64,000 nt of DNA, from assembly GCA_022385755.1 (NCBI GenBank), contig MU278364.1, positions 537,349-601,348 of the forward strand. Direction: 5' to 3'. Numbering within the stretch: the stretch's first letter is position 1; every line of letters begins with the position of its first letter. The position numbers and the translations under genes are program-made. Under the pieces are notes generated by a model, which was given only the letters and a program-made list of their open reading frames with translations, made no database searches and was not told the DNA's origin. Positions 1-12,123 of this stretch are shown in pieces. This DNA comes from Trametopsis cervina (taxonomy: Eukaryota > Basidiomycota > Agaricomycetes > Polyporales > Irpicaceae).

Positions 1-1800
1 CCTTTTTGATAGTCCATGCTGACCGTGTATCGTCAGGCATACTTCTCAGCTGCAAGCAGCTTGCATAGTACTCAGGTCAAAGCACTCTTGACTATATGTA
101 CAACTTTGGTGAAGAAGAAGGTCGAAGAGGACGGTGATGGTACGAACACCATCCACCCATATCTTCGAGGGTATTGACTCGGGAGCAGGCTTCACGACTA
201 CGGTCACACCTACCACAACCAGTCGCGCGGCTGCTGGTGTCCGACGTGCTGGTACAATCGTGCGATCTCCCCTCGACCGCAAAGACCGCAAAGACCCGGC
301 AGACGGTGACATGACTGCGGCTGATGTGCGCATCCAGCATTTCTGTTGTTGGTGTGACTGCTCAAAGTCTTCTGACAGGCCTTCGGACTCGCGCTAGAAC
401 GTATAGCCCCTATGGTATACGGCGAAGAAGACTTCATCGCTGATTTCCTGCAGATCAACGATGCGGCACTGACGTTCGCGGACTACATGAGCCTAGAAAA
501 CTATTTCAAACGCCAGGCGGCACGCGGGGCTGGACTCAGTACCGCCACGACGAAGCTGGTCCGAGGAGCCATGGATCTCATTTTCGGCTTCCTTCCTGCT
601 GAATTCAAGACTTGGCTGGATGCTGCGTTGGCGAAAGACCAATTGTGAGTAATAATGTGTTTCAGTTGCAGACGATATCCTAAAATAGACACGCATAACA
701 GGCAGATAGTGGGCATGATCGCTTGCGTCGAGAAGTTCTTGGTCGACGCAGAGGAACGAGGTAACGCGTTCTTCCTCGGGGTTCTCGAGAAGCAGCATTC
801 TCGAATGAAAGGACTTTACGAGAGGCGTGTTGTGAGCGTTCAGGTCTTCTGTCCCTGAGCTCTTCTGATAACGCTGTGCCTGTAGAACGATCAGATCAAG
901 TCCGTGGAAGAAACCAAACTTACGAGCAAGAAGCGCAATGGGCCAGCGCAATTTATCAAGTATTTCCCAACTTACGTTGGGCGTGTGGAAACCCAACTCA
1001 TCGGTGCTAATACGCTGGAGATACGTCAAGCCGTGGATGCCTCATATGACAAGATTGTCCAAGCGATGTTCTCTGCGCTGAAACAGATGGCAAAGATGGA
1101 CGGAGAAGGAGAAGACAAGGGCCAGCTCAACTATCATGTCATTCTCATAGGTAAGCTTTCCCATGCTCATGATCATCTTATGAGTTCGGTAACCCAAATG
1201 ATATCCAGAGAACATGCACCACTTTGTCGCTGAGATGTCCCAACTAGACCTCGGCTCTGTAGCCGTCTTTTTACAACGCGCTCAAGCCATATACGACGAG
1301 AATCTGAATGCGTATGTGAAATTGGTTCTACGGAGACCGTTCGCGAAAATCATCGTGCGTGTGCATGACTCACGTCCGTGAGAAGTGGCTGACATGTCCC
1401 GCAGGATTACTTCGAGGGCATCGAACGTATACTGAAGACGACTGCACCCACGGAAGTAGCCTCGAAGAGCGCCTACTCTAAGTCGGCTGCGAAGAAAGTC
1501 GTGAAAGAGTATACCGCGAAGGATGTGCGAAAGCTCATCGACACTCTGTTCAAGCGAGTAGAGAAGCACTTCGACGAGGCGACGGAGACGGCGACTACTG
1601 CTCAAGCCAGCTCAAGCACAGGTATCGCACCAGGAACGGTGCTCGTTGGCGTCTGGAGAGCATGCGAAGACGAGCTACTCCGGATGACGGACTACTTCAC
1701 CAAGCGGATCGGACAGTGCTACGCGTCTACGGGCGTCAGTCTGGAGTACACCGCGGCTGACGTCGAGGCGGCCTTCAAGAGGCATCGGGTCGCGTCATAG
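1..1800 (+). CDS. SEC3: Exocyst subunit Sec3, C-terminal part (5' end lies outside the window)
   Basis: Sec3 is an exocyst subunit that helps tether secretory vesicles at the plasma membrane. The readable exons give, in order, a GEEDFIADFLQIND block (from about 412), a block ending LDAALAKDQ, the segment VEETKLTSKKRNGPAQFIKYFP (904 on), then LNYHVILI joined to ENMHHFVAEM (about 1212), and a C-terminal exon with KDVRKLIDTLFKRVEKHF (about 1520-1575) ending at the TAG at 1798-1800. The order and the IENM, KDVRK and VEKHF blocks are those of the Sec3 C-terminal domain. I first considered Exo70, but the helical blocks match Sec3. Introns of about 50 nt separate the exons, for example before 712 and before 1405. 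Exon structure upstream of about 396 is not resolved: a probable acceptor ends at 396 and another at 49. The N-terminal PH-like region is missing because the window starts inside the gene. Confidence 0.88.
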
Positions 1801-2204
1801 ATACGAGGATGGATTTATTTAATGTTATTATTTTACTCATGTGTATATCATCAGGATTCAGGAATGCAGTATCTCTCTGGACTTCAGGTATCCTGAGGCG
1901 TGCCGCGTGCTTCGCAAGCTCTCCTGCCAGGTCGTTGAACGCTAACGTTTGCGTGGCTGACTGAACATTGACAGGACTTCAAAGCGGTTCCGCGGCTGGC
2001 GCATCCTGTGCGTTTGAATATCTCAAGCTGCTGACAGTCTTTGTAGGTCAGCCCACAACTCTGTCGCGGACGTCGGCGTGATCAAGACACGATCACGTGA
2101 TGTGGCCAAGTCGGTGTTTGGAATTCGAAGACACCAGGCGTCAGCCGCGTCGAGTGGCTTCCTGCCCGTTTCGGCGTATGTTTAGGAGAGTGAGTCTGAA
2201 AGCG
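1801..2204. other. Intergenic: SEC3 3' flank and upstream region of the repeat locus
   Basis: No gene is supported here. The stretch holds the 3' flank of SEC3 (T-rich at 1815-1835) and leads into the TATA box at 2205. Confidence 0.6.
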
Positions 2205-2211
2205 TATAAAA
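2205..2211 (+). promoter_or_regulatory. TATA box
   Basis: TATAAAA lies about 20-30 bp before a long CT-rich stretch (2220-2350), the usual layout of a strongly transcribed fungal promoter and leader. It is placed to drive the tandem exon array that follows. Confidence 0.6.
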
Positions 2212-2372
2212 GGGCTTTCCAACCAACCTCGTCCTCTCTCACTGCTCTACTTCAACCCACCATCATCCCCCGCCACTTCTCCCTCGGGGCTCGCTACACT
2301 ACCACCAACTATATTCGACAACTCCTCCTCCTGCTCCCTCCTCCCCCAACTATACCAACTGCACTCGCCTTT

Positions 2373-2588
2373 ATGCTCCGTCAACCGCCACCGCCACTGC
2401 CAACCAACCGCACCACTACCAACATGCCAACATCGACACACACTAGCAGGGGGAAGGGACATGTACATCGTGGCCAACAAAGGTACGTCTTCAATTCAGT
2501 CCGACGCGTGCTCGTAGCCGGTTGTTGGAGGCTGACCGATCTTACCTTCGTTCAAAGTTCAACATCACCAACGACGAATCAAACATAA
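2373..2588 (+). CDS. Short candidate ORF, first frame of the repeat-locus transcript
   Basis: If the 75-nt intron at 2483-2557 (GTACGT donor, GCTGACC branch, AAAG acceptor) is removed, the first ATG after the TATA box (2373) opens a frame of about 46 codons. It is rich in Pro, Thr and Asn, starts MLRQPPPPLP and ends at a TAA in the next exon. No family is recognised. It may be a real small protein, an upstream ORF, or chance in a non-coding transcript. The only support is position and splice signals. Confidence 0.25.
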   Translation: MLRQPPPPLPTNRTTTNMPTSTHTSRGKGHVHRGQQRYVFNSVRRVLVAGCWRLTDLTFVQSSTSPTTNQT

Positions 2589-2767
2589 GACAGCACAAGC
2601 GACAGAATAAATATATATCAAAGGTACGTTTGCAGTCCAGTTCGACGCGTCCTGGTCGCCGGTCGTTGGAGGCTGACCGATCCCTCCTACCTTCGTTCAA
2701 AGTTCAACATTACCAACAACGACTCAAACATAAGACAACACAAGCGACAGAAGAAATATACATCAAG
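2483..2767 (+). repeat. Tandem repeat family A, two copies (intron + exon unit)
   Basis: Copy 1 starts at 2483 and copy 2 at 2624, a period of about 141-145 nt. Each has the GTACGT donor, a GGAGGCTGACCGAT segment near the branch point, the acceptor context CTTCGTTCAAAG and an exon beginning TTCAACAT with the shared block CAAACATAAGACA. Copies differ by scattered substitutions and a 4-nt length change in the intron, so the duplication is not recent. Confidence 0.8.
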
Positions 2768-2784
2768 CCTCTCAAGAATAAATA

Positions 2785-3496
2785 GTGAAGAGTCGGTGGT
2801 CAGCGCGAAAGGAGTGTCATCTCAATGACCTTGACCTCAAGAGCTCCCGCCTGGCCACCGTGAAGACAATGAGTACGTCGCCTCTTAGTCTTAGTCTATC
2901 TACTCTTCTGTCGTACGCCAGCGGGTACTTACCTGCATCCTTAGAAGAGTACATCAAGGCTTCCAAGAACAAACAATGAAGAGTCGGTGGTCAGTGCGAA
3001 AGGAGTGTCATCCCAACGATCTTGACCTCAAGAACTCCCGCCTGGCTGCCGTGAAGACAATGAGTACGTCGCCTTTTAGTCTATCTGCTCTTCTGTTGTG
3101 TATGAGCGGGAACTTACTTACGTCCTTAGCAGAATGCATCAAGGCTTCCAAGGATAAAGAAGAGTCGGCGGTCAGCGCGAAAGGGGTGTCATCCCAACGA
3201 CCTTGACTTCAAGAACTCCCGCCTGGCCGCCGTGAAGACAAATGAGTACGTTGCCTCTCAGTCTATCTACGCTCCTCACGTGTGCGACCTGGTACTTACT
3301 TGCGTCCTTAGGAACATACATCAAGGCTTCCAAGAATAAATGATCAAGAGTCGGCGGTCAGTGCGAAAGGGGCGTCATCCCAACGACCTTGACTTCAAGA
3401 GCTCCCGCCTGGCCGTCGTGAAGACAATGAGTACGTCGCCTCTCAGTTTATCTACTCTTCTATCGTGCGCGAGTGGGTACTTACTTGCGTCCTTAG
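2785..3496 (+). repeat. Tandem repeat family B, four copies of exon core + 66-72 nt intron
   Basis: Four units start near 2785, 2978, 3160 and 3344. Each contains the exon core (GAAGAGTCGG or close, to GTGAAGACAATGA) followed by an intron with donor GTACGTCGCC or GTACGTTGCC and acceptor context CGTCCTTAG or CATCCTTAG. Units 2-4 have introns of exactly 66 nt; unit 1 has 72 nt because CTTAGT is repeated. Unit 3 carries one extra A (GACAAATGA) that would shift any frame. Duplicating an exon with its flanking intron explains the layout. Confidence 0.85.
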
Positions 3497-3810
3497 AAGA
3501 ATAAAATGAGAATAAAGCAGATCACGAAGTACGTTCCTCGCTCTGCTCATCTTCTCACTCAAGCTGATATCTTCTTCCGAAGTAAAAATATAGGGCAACA
3601 GAGTAGATAATAAGATGGTTGAGCGGGTGTGCCACACCCTGAGTCGGGACTGGTACCAAGAAGCCCCTCTCCCATAATCAACAATGAGATTCAATTCATT
3701 GGGTGCGTCGTTGCTTCTGTCTCGAATCCTATGCTCACCCGACTCTCTATCTCTCTTCATCGTGTCTTATGTGTGCGGGGGTGGCGGGTGGGCTGGTGGG
3801 CGTTACTCAG

Positions 3811-4410
3811 TCGACCTCGACTTGTGTAGCGGCGTCTCCCTCGCTCGCATACATTTCCAAATACCGGCGGATTGGCCCAGGGGTGCGTTCGCTCTCGTTC
3901 TGCCGACGTCAATGAAACTGACCTTGCCAGGAACTTTCGTTTACCCCCCTTCTGACTGACGCCTGTCTCTTTTCCGTCCATCTTACGTTTTGCTTCCATG
4001 TATCTTGAACGCTTGCAATCTTATTATTTCGATGCGATGTTGTGAAATCTGTGAACCTTGAACTTTGAACCTTGATCTTGACGTGAACTCAGCGTGATGC
4101 GAGTGAGCGGTCTCGTGTACATACGAGACAACAGCCCCAGCGAGATCCCACAGTGTGAAGCGACGAGCGGGGTCGGCGACCATCAATTGCCGCCTAAGAC
4201 TTTTGTTCGCGCGCAACGCTCCCAGGAATGTCAAAGGCACATTGTTTTCTGGCCAAGAGGTATAGTACTTATTGGTATAATGACAAGGAAACACTATTCG
4301 ACACAGAGTCGTTTACATACACACACAAATGCTTATTTAGCAGTCGACGAACTTCACACATTATTAACTGATCCGTCGCCCGACGGGGATACGTCTGACG
4401 TCTTTACGCC
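3811..4410. other. Intergenic between repeat locus and FAS1 gene (convergent)
   Basis: No gene is supported. The stretch holds the 3' flank of the repeat-locus transcript and of the minus-strand FAS1 gene. A run of short near-repeats of TTGAAC/CTTGA type lies at 4050-4082. Confidence 0.5.
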
Positions 4411-6586
4411 TCAGTCCTCGTTTGCCCATTGGGGCAACCACTCCTCCCAGTCCTCCCACTCCTGATCCATCTCTTCCTCCGTGTCCGCATTCGCCAAAAG
4501 TTGCCGCTCGCCGCGGTGAGCACCATGCTCGCCTCCGTGGGCTCCTCGCGGTGGCTTAATGAGCCGCTTCACGACGTGCACGGCCCCGTTGCGAGTAGGC
4601 ACGTCCGGCGCGACGACCCACTGGCCGTTCACGAACACCTTCGTGACGTACCCATGCGGGAGAATCGAGTGCAACTGCGCCACGGTCACGTTCAGTGTGT
4701 AGTTGCCTCCGAGCGCGGTCGGGAGCGTCAGGTTCGCGGAGTAGACAGGCTTCAGGATGGGAGGGTGTGGATGGGGATGGGCAGGCTCCGATGGGTGGTG
4801 TGGAGGCAGGTGAGGGGGTGGGTGCGGAAGCCCGCGGGTGCACTCGCAGGGTCCCGGACGACGCGGGTGAGGGAACTCCGCAAAGCGAGGAGGACCAGGA
4901 GGTGGGGGCGGGAATGCATCTCGTTCTCCCGTCGGCCTGCATCCCTCGCGTGCACGAGGCGGGATTTGGTGATCGCCGCCAGGGAAGCCGTGGTGTTCGA
5001 CCTCGAGGTGTGTGGGCTCAGAGGACGACAGGAAAGCGTGACGGTCGAATTCTTCCTCGGCCATAGAGAACATTCGGAGCGCCTGCTGCCCGTTCTGGAA
5101 GCTTTCACTCTTCATGTGTACATATGAGTTGTCTAGCGAGACACTCTCGGGCTCAGCGGGACCCTCCTGCAACGAGTCCGTGGCGTTGTGCACCCAGTCT
5201 GATATGACGTGGTCAGCGTTATGAGATTTGATGATTATGGAAAAGAAAAGACGGCTTACTACTGTGGAGGATGAACTCCGGTACAGTGTGGTATGCGAGA
5301 ATCTTCTTCAGCGCCCGAGCGCCGAAAGGCGAGAATAGGAAGAGTTTGAGCTTCCGGGGGAGACTGTCGAAGGCGGCGTTCGTAGGAGCAAAGAACGTGA
5401 CGGCAGGTGAGCCCTCGAGCGTCTTCGACTCCCTATTCCAATGCCAGTCTACAGCATCCGTGAGGTCGACGCGCTGTATCGCGGATGTCTGGTAAAGGAA
5501 GATTCAGCGTAAGACTATGGATAGTATATGTAGAAGGTACGAGCTCACCAGAGTGGCGAAGGCGCCAGGGAGTGCGAAGAGGAGCGGGAAAGTAGAGGGT
5601 GGAGGAAAGAGCGGGTGGTTGATAGCATGGATGATACCTACGGACACAAGGTTAGAGTTCTGCGAGAAGGTCATCAAGTGAGAAGACATACCATTCTTGG
5701 TCTCAACGTCGGCGTATGTAACCTTAGCGTAGAAGTTGAGGGTCAAGCCAGGATGGAGCAAGTTGGGCTGCTCGACCCTGATGCGGAACTCCTTGCCGTC
5801 GAGAGAACCCTCTCCGAGGATCAAGGACGAGGGGAACGTCGTGTTCTTCGCGAGGTCCGCCGCATGCAGCTGCACGCCAATGATGTGGTATCTGAGGACA
5901 GCAGAGACGATCGCCTTGATGATCTTCCTCTTGCGCTTCTTGTCTTCGTCGTCCTCACCCTCGTCGTCCTCAAGAAGAGAGTCGTCGACAAAGTTCTCGA
6001 GTGTAGCGATCAGCTCAAGCTGGTCGGTGCTCGTGATGACGTCACGGTTGAAGAACGCCTCGACCCCGTACTCGTTAAACTCGGAGTGACGGTGAGGAGG
6101 CTCGTCGTCGTGCTTGTGAGGCGGCGGGCGGAGTGCATGATCAGGAGGCGCGAAGAAGGTGACGCTGTATCACATGAAGAGTCAACAATAGCGTCGGTAC
6201 TGACTGTGAACAAGATGCTCACGTAGACCCGGGATCATTCAGGGCTTTAGCAATGTCGTCGGCAAAGTTGATCAGCTTGAAGATGCGAGAGAACCTGGTA
6301 CAAGAGCGTCAGTTTTGCGAGGTGAGAAGCGACAGACAACATCGAGCTACCTGTCGTCGTCCTTCAGAACTTCATAGATGGTCTTGTCGGGAAACTTGGG
6401 CGGGCCAGACGGCGAGCCAGGCGGCGTCGGGTGCTGTTGGTGAACAGCCGGCCATGGACGGGAGTCAAACACCGCCTCAGCAAACTGAAGTCTGGTCTGA
6501 GAGTGATCCTCAAAGTGCTCATTGGGATACGCTGCCACTGCGGCCAACGAGCCGCAGAGCAACGCTACAAAGCTGCGAGCGAGCAT
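4411..6586 (-). CDS. Secreted protein with two FAS1 (fasciclin) domains
   Basis: FAS1 domains mediate adhesion; fungal members are cell-wall or secreted proteins. The start is the ATG at 6584-6586. A GTG-led extension at 6601 is not used, because the ATG gives a clean signal peptide (MLARSFVALLCGSLAAVAA). A first FAS1 domain follows, with DKTIYEVLKDD, RFSRIFKLINFADDIAKALN and TFFAPPDHALR, interrupted by a very acidic/basic stretch (DDEGEDDEDKKRKRK). A second FAS1 domain has AVTFFAPTNAAFDSLPRKLK and KILAYHTVPEFILHSD, closing with PHGYVTKVFVNGQWVV. Between the second domain's halves is a Pro/His-rich insert (about 4740-4900 on the plus strand) with many HP and PPP runs. The tail is acidic and Trp-rich. 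About six short introns are seen, e.g. near 6299-6352 (AG/G junction giving DDR-FSRIF). No GPI-type hydrophobic end is visible. Confidence 0.85.
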
Positions 6587-7131
6587 GGTGGTGGTAAGCA
6601 CAGACAGGGAGTGCTGTGCGGCCTTACTGCGAGATGTGCGCAGGGGTTACTTAAGTATGCAACATTGGATGATCAAAGTGCGTCATGTCGTACGCGCAGC
6701 ATCTCTCAAAACGCGCAAGCCGCGCTCTCGCACCGGCAATTGTATCCACAGCCAGCGGTTGCGGCCTGGACAGTACCTCGGCTTAAGCAAAAAGGTAAAC
6801 TGGCACACCATGATGGCTCGCACAGGCTCGTTCCATCGCGCGCAGACACCACCATTCGTTCATCACCTTGTCGAGCATAACGATCCGCGCCTCAGCACTC
6901 TCCTCCATCCGCACCCCATCCAGCTCGGGAGTGGGCTGCAAAGGGTCAGTGCGAGCCACCGGGGGCGGACGCTATCGATCCTGTACCTCGACTGCGCATG
7001 CCAACAAGATGATCACTGCGTTAGCTGAAATCTGCGGACGGAAGGTAATGGCGGTAAAATTGTCCGGGCGGGGCAGGATGAGACTCTCAGTACACGTACA
7101 AGTGGCTTTGCTCCAGGGTATAGCGCATCGT
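6587..7131. other. Intergenic: FAS1 upstream region and VMA1 3' flank
   Basis: Both neighbours lie on the minus strand, so this interval should hold the FAS1 promoter and the VMA1 terminator. A CCAAT box (minus strand) lies near 6664 and an ATACTTAAG stretch near 6650. No gene is supported. Confidence 0.5.
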
Positions 7132-9477
7132 CTATTCTACTAGCTGACGGAACTTCTCTTGGATTTCCGTGTGCAGACCTTCCAGCTTCTCCCTGATGGC
7201 GTCCTTGCCCTGAGTCGGGGACTGTCGTTCAAATGAAAGATGAGAACACACATATCGCATGTATAGCAACGTGATCGTACCTCAAATTTCATCTGGGACA
7301 GCTTGAACATAACATCTCCAGCAGACTCCCTGATCTTTGCAAATGTGATGTCGCCGGTAGAGACAGCCTTGAGCGCCGCCTCGTGGAAGGCCACAAAGTT
7401 CTTCAACATCGCACTGGTTTTGTAGAAGGGGCAGAACCGATCGTACTCGCTCATACCGTTCTGCTGCAGGAAGTCGTCCTTCAGCATGCGCGCGACCTCG
7501 AGCGTGATCTTGTCGCTCTCGCCAAGCGCGCTCTTTCCGACAAGCTGCACAATCTCCGCAAGGTCCTCCTCCTTTTGCAAAATCTCCTTCGTCCGTGTTC
7601 GCAGCTCCACAAATCCAGGCTCCGTCGTCTCGTAGTGAGGCTCCAGGACTTTGGTGTATTTCGAATAGGAGACGTTCCAGTTGACAGACGGGAAGTGCTT
7701 GCGCTGTGCGAGACGCTTGTCCAGTCCCCAGAAGACCTGTACGATACCGAGAGTAGCGGAGGTGACAGGGTCTGAGAAATCACCACCAGGGGGAGAGACG
7801 CTTTGGTGCAACACCTCAATGTCAGCGGGCGTCACAGTCTGATTCAGAACAAAACTTACGCGCCGACAATAGACACAGTGCCCGTGCGCACAGGGTTACC
7901 AAGACACACGGCTTTGCCTGCACGTTCGTAGAATCCAGCGAGTTTGGTACCGAGATAGGCAGGATAACCAGAGTCAGCGGGCATCTCGGCCAGACGACCA
8001 GAGATTTCACGAAGAGCCTCGGCCCAACGGGAGGTAGAGTCCGCCATCATGGCGACGTTCCTGCCCTGGTCTCGCCAGTACTCAGCGAGCGTTATACCGG
8101 TGTAGATAGACGCCTCTCGGGCAGCGACAGGCATGTTTGAGGTGTTCGCTACGAGCGTTGTGCGCTTCATGATAGGTTCCTGACGGTCGCCAACTTCCAT
8201 GGTCAACTCGGGGAACTGCAATCTTGTCAGTTACGATCTCGTCAATACGCGAAGAAAACAGACGCACATCCATCAGGACTTCAGCCATCTGTAACAGAGT
8301 TTTATTAAACGCATTTGAGGGATATCGGACCCTTCGGACGTACCTCGTTTCCTCGCTCACCACAACCCACGTAAATCATGATATCGCTATTGGAGTACTT
8401 GGAGATAGCTTGTGAGATAACCGTCTTGCCACATCCGAAAGCGCCTGGGATAGCGGTCGTACCGCCTTGCACACAGGGGAAGAGGGCGTCAAGGATACGC
8501 TGCCCAGTCAGCAGGGGGTAATCCGCAGTCAGCTTTTCGGCCGTAGGACGAGGTGCCCGTACGGGCCAAACTTGCATCATAGGGTGCTTCGTGGTCTTGC
8601 CCTCGAATTCAGTCTCGAGAACAATGTCCTAAGGTGAAAATACAGTGAGCCATGGGAAGGGACGCGTGAGGAGCGCTCCGTACGTCTACCGCGTAGCTTC
8701 CCTTCTCGGCAATGCGGGTGATTGTCCCCAGGGCGCGAGGGGAGAGCATCACTTTGTGATCATCCACCAGCGAGTTTTCGTAAACCTTTCCGAAGATGTC
8801 ACCACCAGATATGTGGTCGCCAACCTAAACACAGTGAAAAATATTGAGCAACCCTTGGGTACCTGACGTCATGTAAGCACGCACCTTGAAGTTGAGGGGA
8901 TCAAAGTCCCATTGCAGCGATCTGTCGAGAGCCTCTGTGTTGATACCTCTTGGAATGTAGATCGACTTTGAGAGTTCTTGGATAGACTAACAGATGGAGA
9001 GGTTAGAAAAGCCGCCACATGAGAAATATATAATAACATACACGCAGTGGTCGCTGAATACCATCGACGATGTTAGACATCAGACCTAGGAAGCATCAAG
9101 ACCCTGTACAATGATGAGCACAACGAATCACCCACCAGGACCCAGTTCAACACTGAGCGGTTTCCCCGTTCGCAAAACAGGGTCTCCGACAGTTACACCC
9201 GACGTCTCTTCGTACACCTGGATTGTAGCCTTGTCTGCATCGATCCTGATAACCTCTGCTCATCGTCAATACGTGCCACATCCAAAACTCGACCGCACAT
9301 ACCGCCGACAAGCTCGTCGTGGCCGACACGCACGAGCTCGTACATGGCACAACCGGTCATGTTCTCTGCAATAACGACGGGCCCAGAGACACCAAAGACC
9401 TGGCCGAAGCGTGACTCGCGCTCCTCCTCGCCGATCTTGGGTAAGTATTTCTTCGCATTTGGTAGTGCGCCCGCCAT
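7132..9477 (-). CDS. VMA1: V-type proton ATPase catalytic subunit A
   Basis: This is the ATP-hydrolysing subunit of the V1 sector, which acidifies vacuoles and endosomes. The start ATG is at 9475-9477 ([20 protein letters not shown]). The N-terminal beta-barrel follows ([20 protein letters not shown]), then the non-homologous insert ([16 protein letters not shown]) and the catalytic P-loop [12 protein letters not shown] (about 8420-8450). Next come [20 protein letters not shown], the Walker-B-like region [36 protein letters not shown], and [13 protein letters not shown]. The C-terminal helical domain ends EKFRQLVE at the TAG at 7132-7134. About nine short introns interrupt it. Estimated length is a little over 600 aa, normal for the family. 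There is no intein at the P-loop, unlike budding yeast VMA1. It is divergent from RPT1 over 223 bp. Confidence 0.95.
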
Positions 9478-9700
9478 GGTTCGTAGTCTGCGCCGACGAT
9501 GTCGACGGCCTGTTGCGCGTAATCGAAAAGGTGCGCAGGCGCGGGGCGCTGTCCCGTGAGTGGATGCCGCTTACGGAAACTGGCGAGGCGTGACATATGT
9601 ATTAGACGCCCATTGAACGCGTAGACGATACTGACGCGTCCTCGACTGAGCGCTCTGCGAAACCATTACTCTATCTTGTACGCTCACGACTAACACAACG
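9478..9700. promoter_or_regulatory. Divergent VMA1/RPT1 promoter with two ACGCGT boxes
   Basis: Only 223 bp separate the two start codons, so the region must serve both genes. It has two perfect ACGCGT palindromes at 9617-9622 and 9634-9639, 17 bp apart. ACGCGT is the MluI cell-cycle box recognised by MBF in yeasts; whether it works that way for these housekeeping genes is unknown. Confidence 0.55.
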
Positions 9701-11676
<1,976 letters not shown>

Positions 11677-12123
11677 GTTCACCGTTCTCCCCCTGTATGT
11701 ATCGTATTTAAGGTTCATAGCTCCTTTCCACTTCGCACGCAAGCGCATGCCACGATGACTGCCGTGCCGGTTACGTTCAGCGCATGAGCATTCATCTGCC
11801 GTCATTGGCGTTAGGTATCATATTGCTTCCGTCTGTTCATACGTACACACTTACTCCATACGGCGAAAACATATGGACATATGTAACGCGGTGCTGATTG
11901 CGGCTGCAAGATGGGCCCGCGGAGCGCGTTGCTGGTAAAGCCGTTCGTCCAAGTTATCTAAATTATATAGAGTAGTGAAATAAGCTGCAATACACTGGTC
12001 CGAATGCTAGGGCTACTGTGTGGGGGAATACATGAAGGACAGAAGGATTAGTGTGTATTATACTGAGGTGCGTAAAAATTATCAAACGAAGTAGATAGAA
12101 CAGGATACTATGCAAGAAGCCGC
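11677..12123. other. Intergenic, convergent 3' flanks
   Basis: The interval lies between the ends of RPT1 and the minus-strand gene at 12124. It is AT-rich at 11950-12110, as expected for 3' ends. No gene is supported. Confidence 0.5.

Larger units (their letters stand above)
2424..3810 (+). ncRNA. Multi-exon transcript made of tandem exon-intron repeats (non-coding or short-peptide)
   Basis: Splice signals define a chain of short exons with no long frame. Predicted introns are 2483-2557, 2624-2702, 2873-2944, 3064-3129, 3246-3311, 3431-3496, 3529-3582 and perhaps 3703-3810. Seven of them have a GTACGT donor; the last starts GTGCGT. Exons 2 and 3 share a family-A segment beginning TTCAACAT. 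Exons 3-6 share a family-B core beginning GAGTCGG and ending GAAGACAATGA or close to it. Exons 4-6 are 119, 116 and 119 nt; their introns are 66 nt each. Exons hold many stops. In three units the frame ...IKASKNK(Q) is closed or nearly closed where an ATG-like start overlaps the stop (ATGA at 2977 and 3340), so very short peptides (about 30-55 aa) are possible. I infer a spliced RNA that grew by exon-plus-intron duplication. No known RNA family is recognised. Confidence 0.5.

Noticed and set aside
1..1800. Exo70 as identity of the first gene
   Set aside because: The helical blocks (FIADFLQIND, VEETKL, IENM, KDVRK, VEKHF) follow Sec3, not Exo70.
2424..3810. Tandem exon array as a snoRNA host gene
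   Set aside because: I could not find convincing box C/D or H/ACA motifs inside the 66-nt introns.
4429..5127. Plus-strand ORF of 232 codons
   Set aside because: It is the antisense shadow of the GC-rich FAS1 exon and has Arg-rich, random-like composition.
6584..6601. Start of the FAS1 gene at 6601
   Set aside because: The codon there is GTG; the ATG at 6586 gives a complete signal peptide.
8400..8460. Intein in VMA1 at the P-loop, as in budding yeast
   Set aside because: [12 protein letters not shown] is continuous and the gene has normal length.
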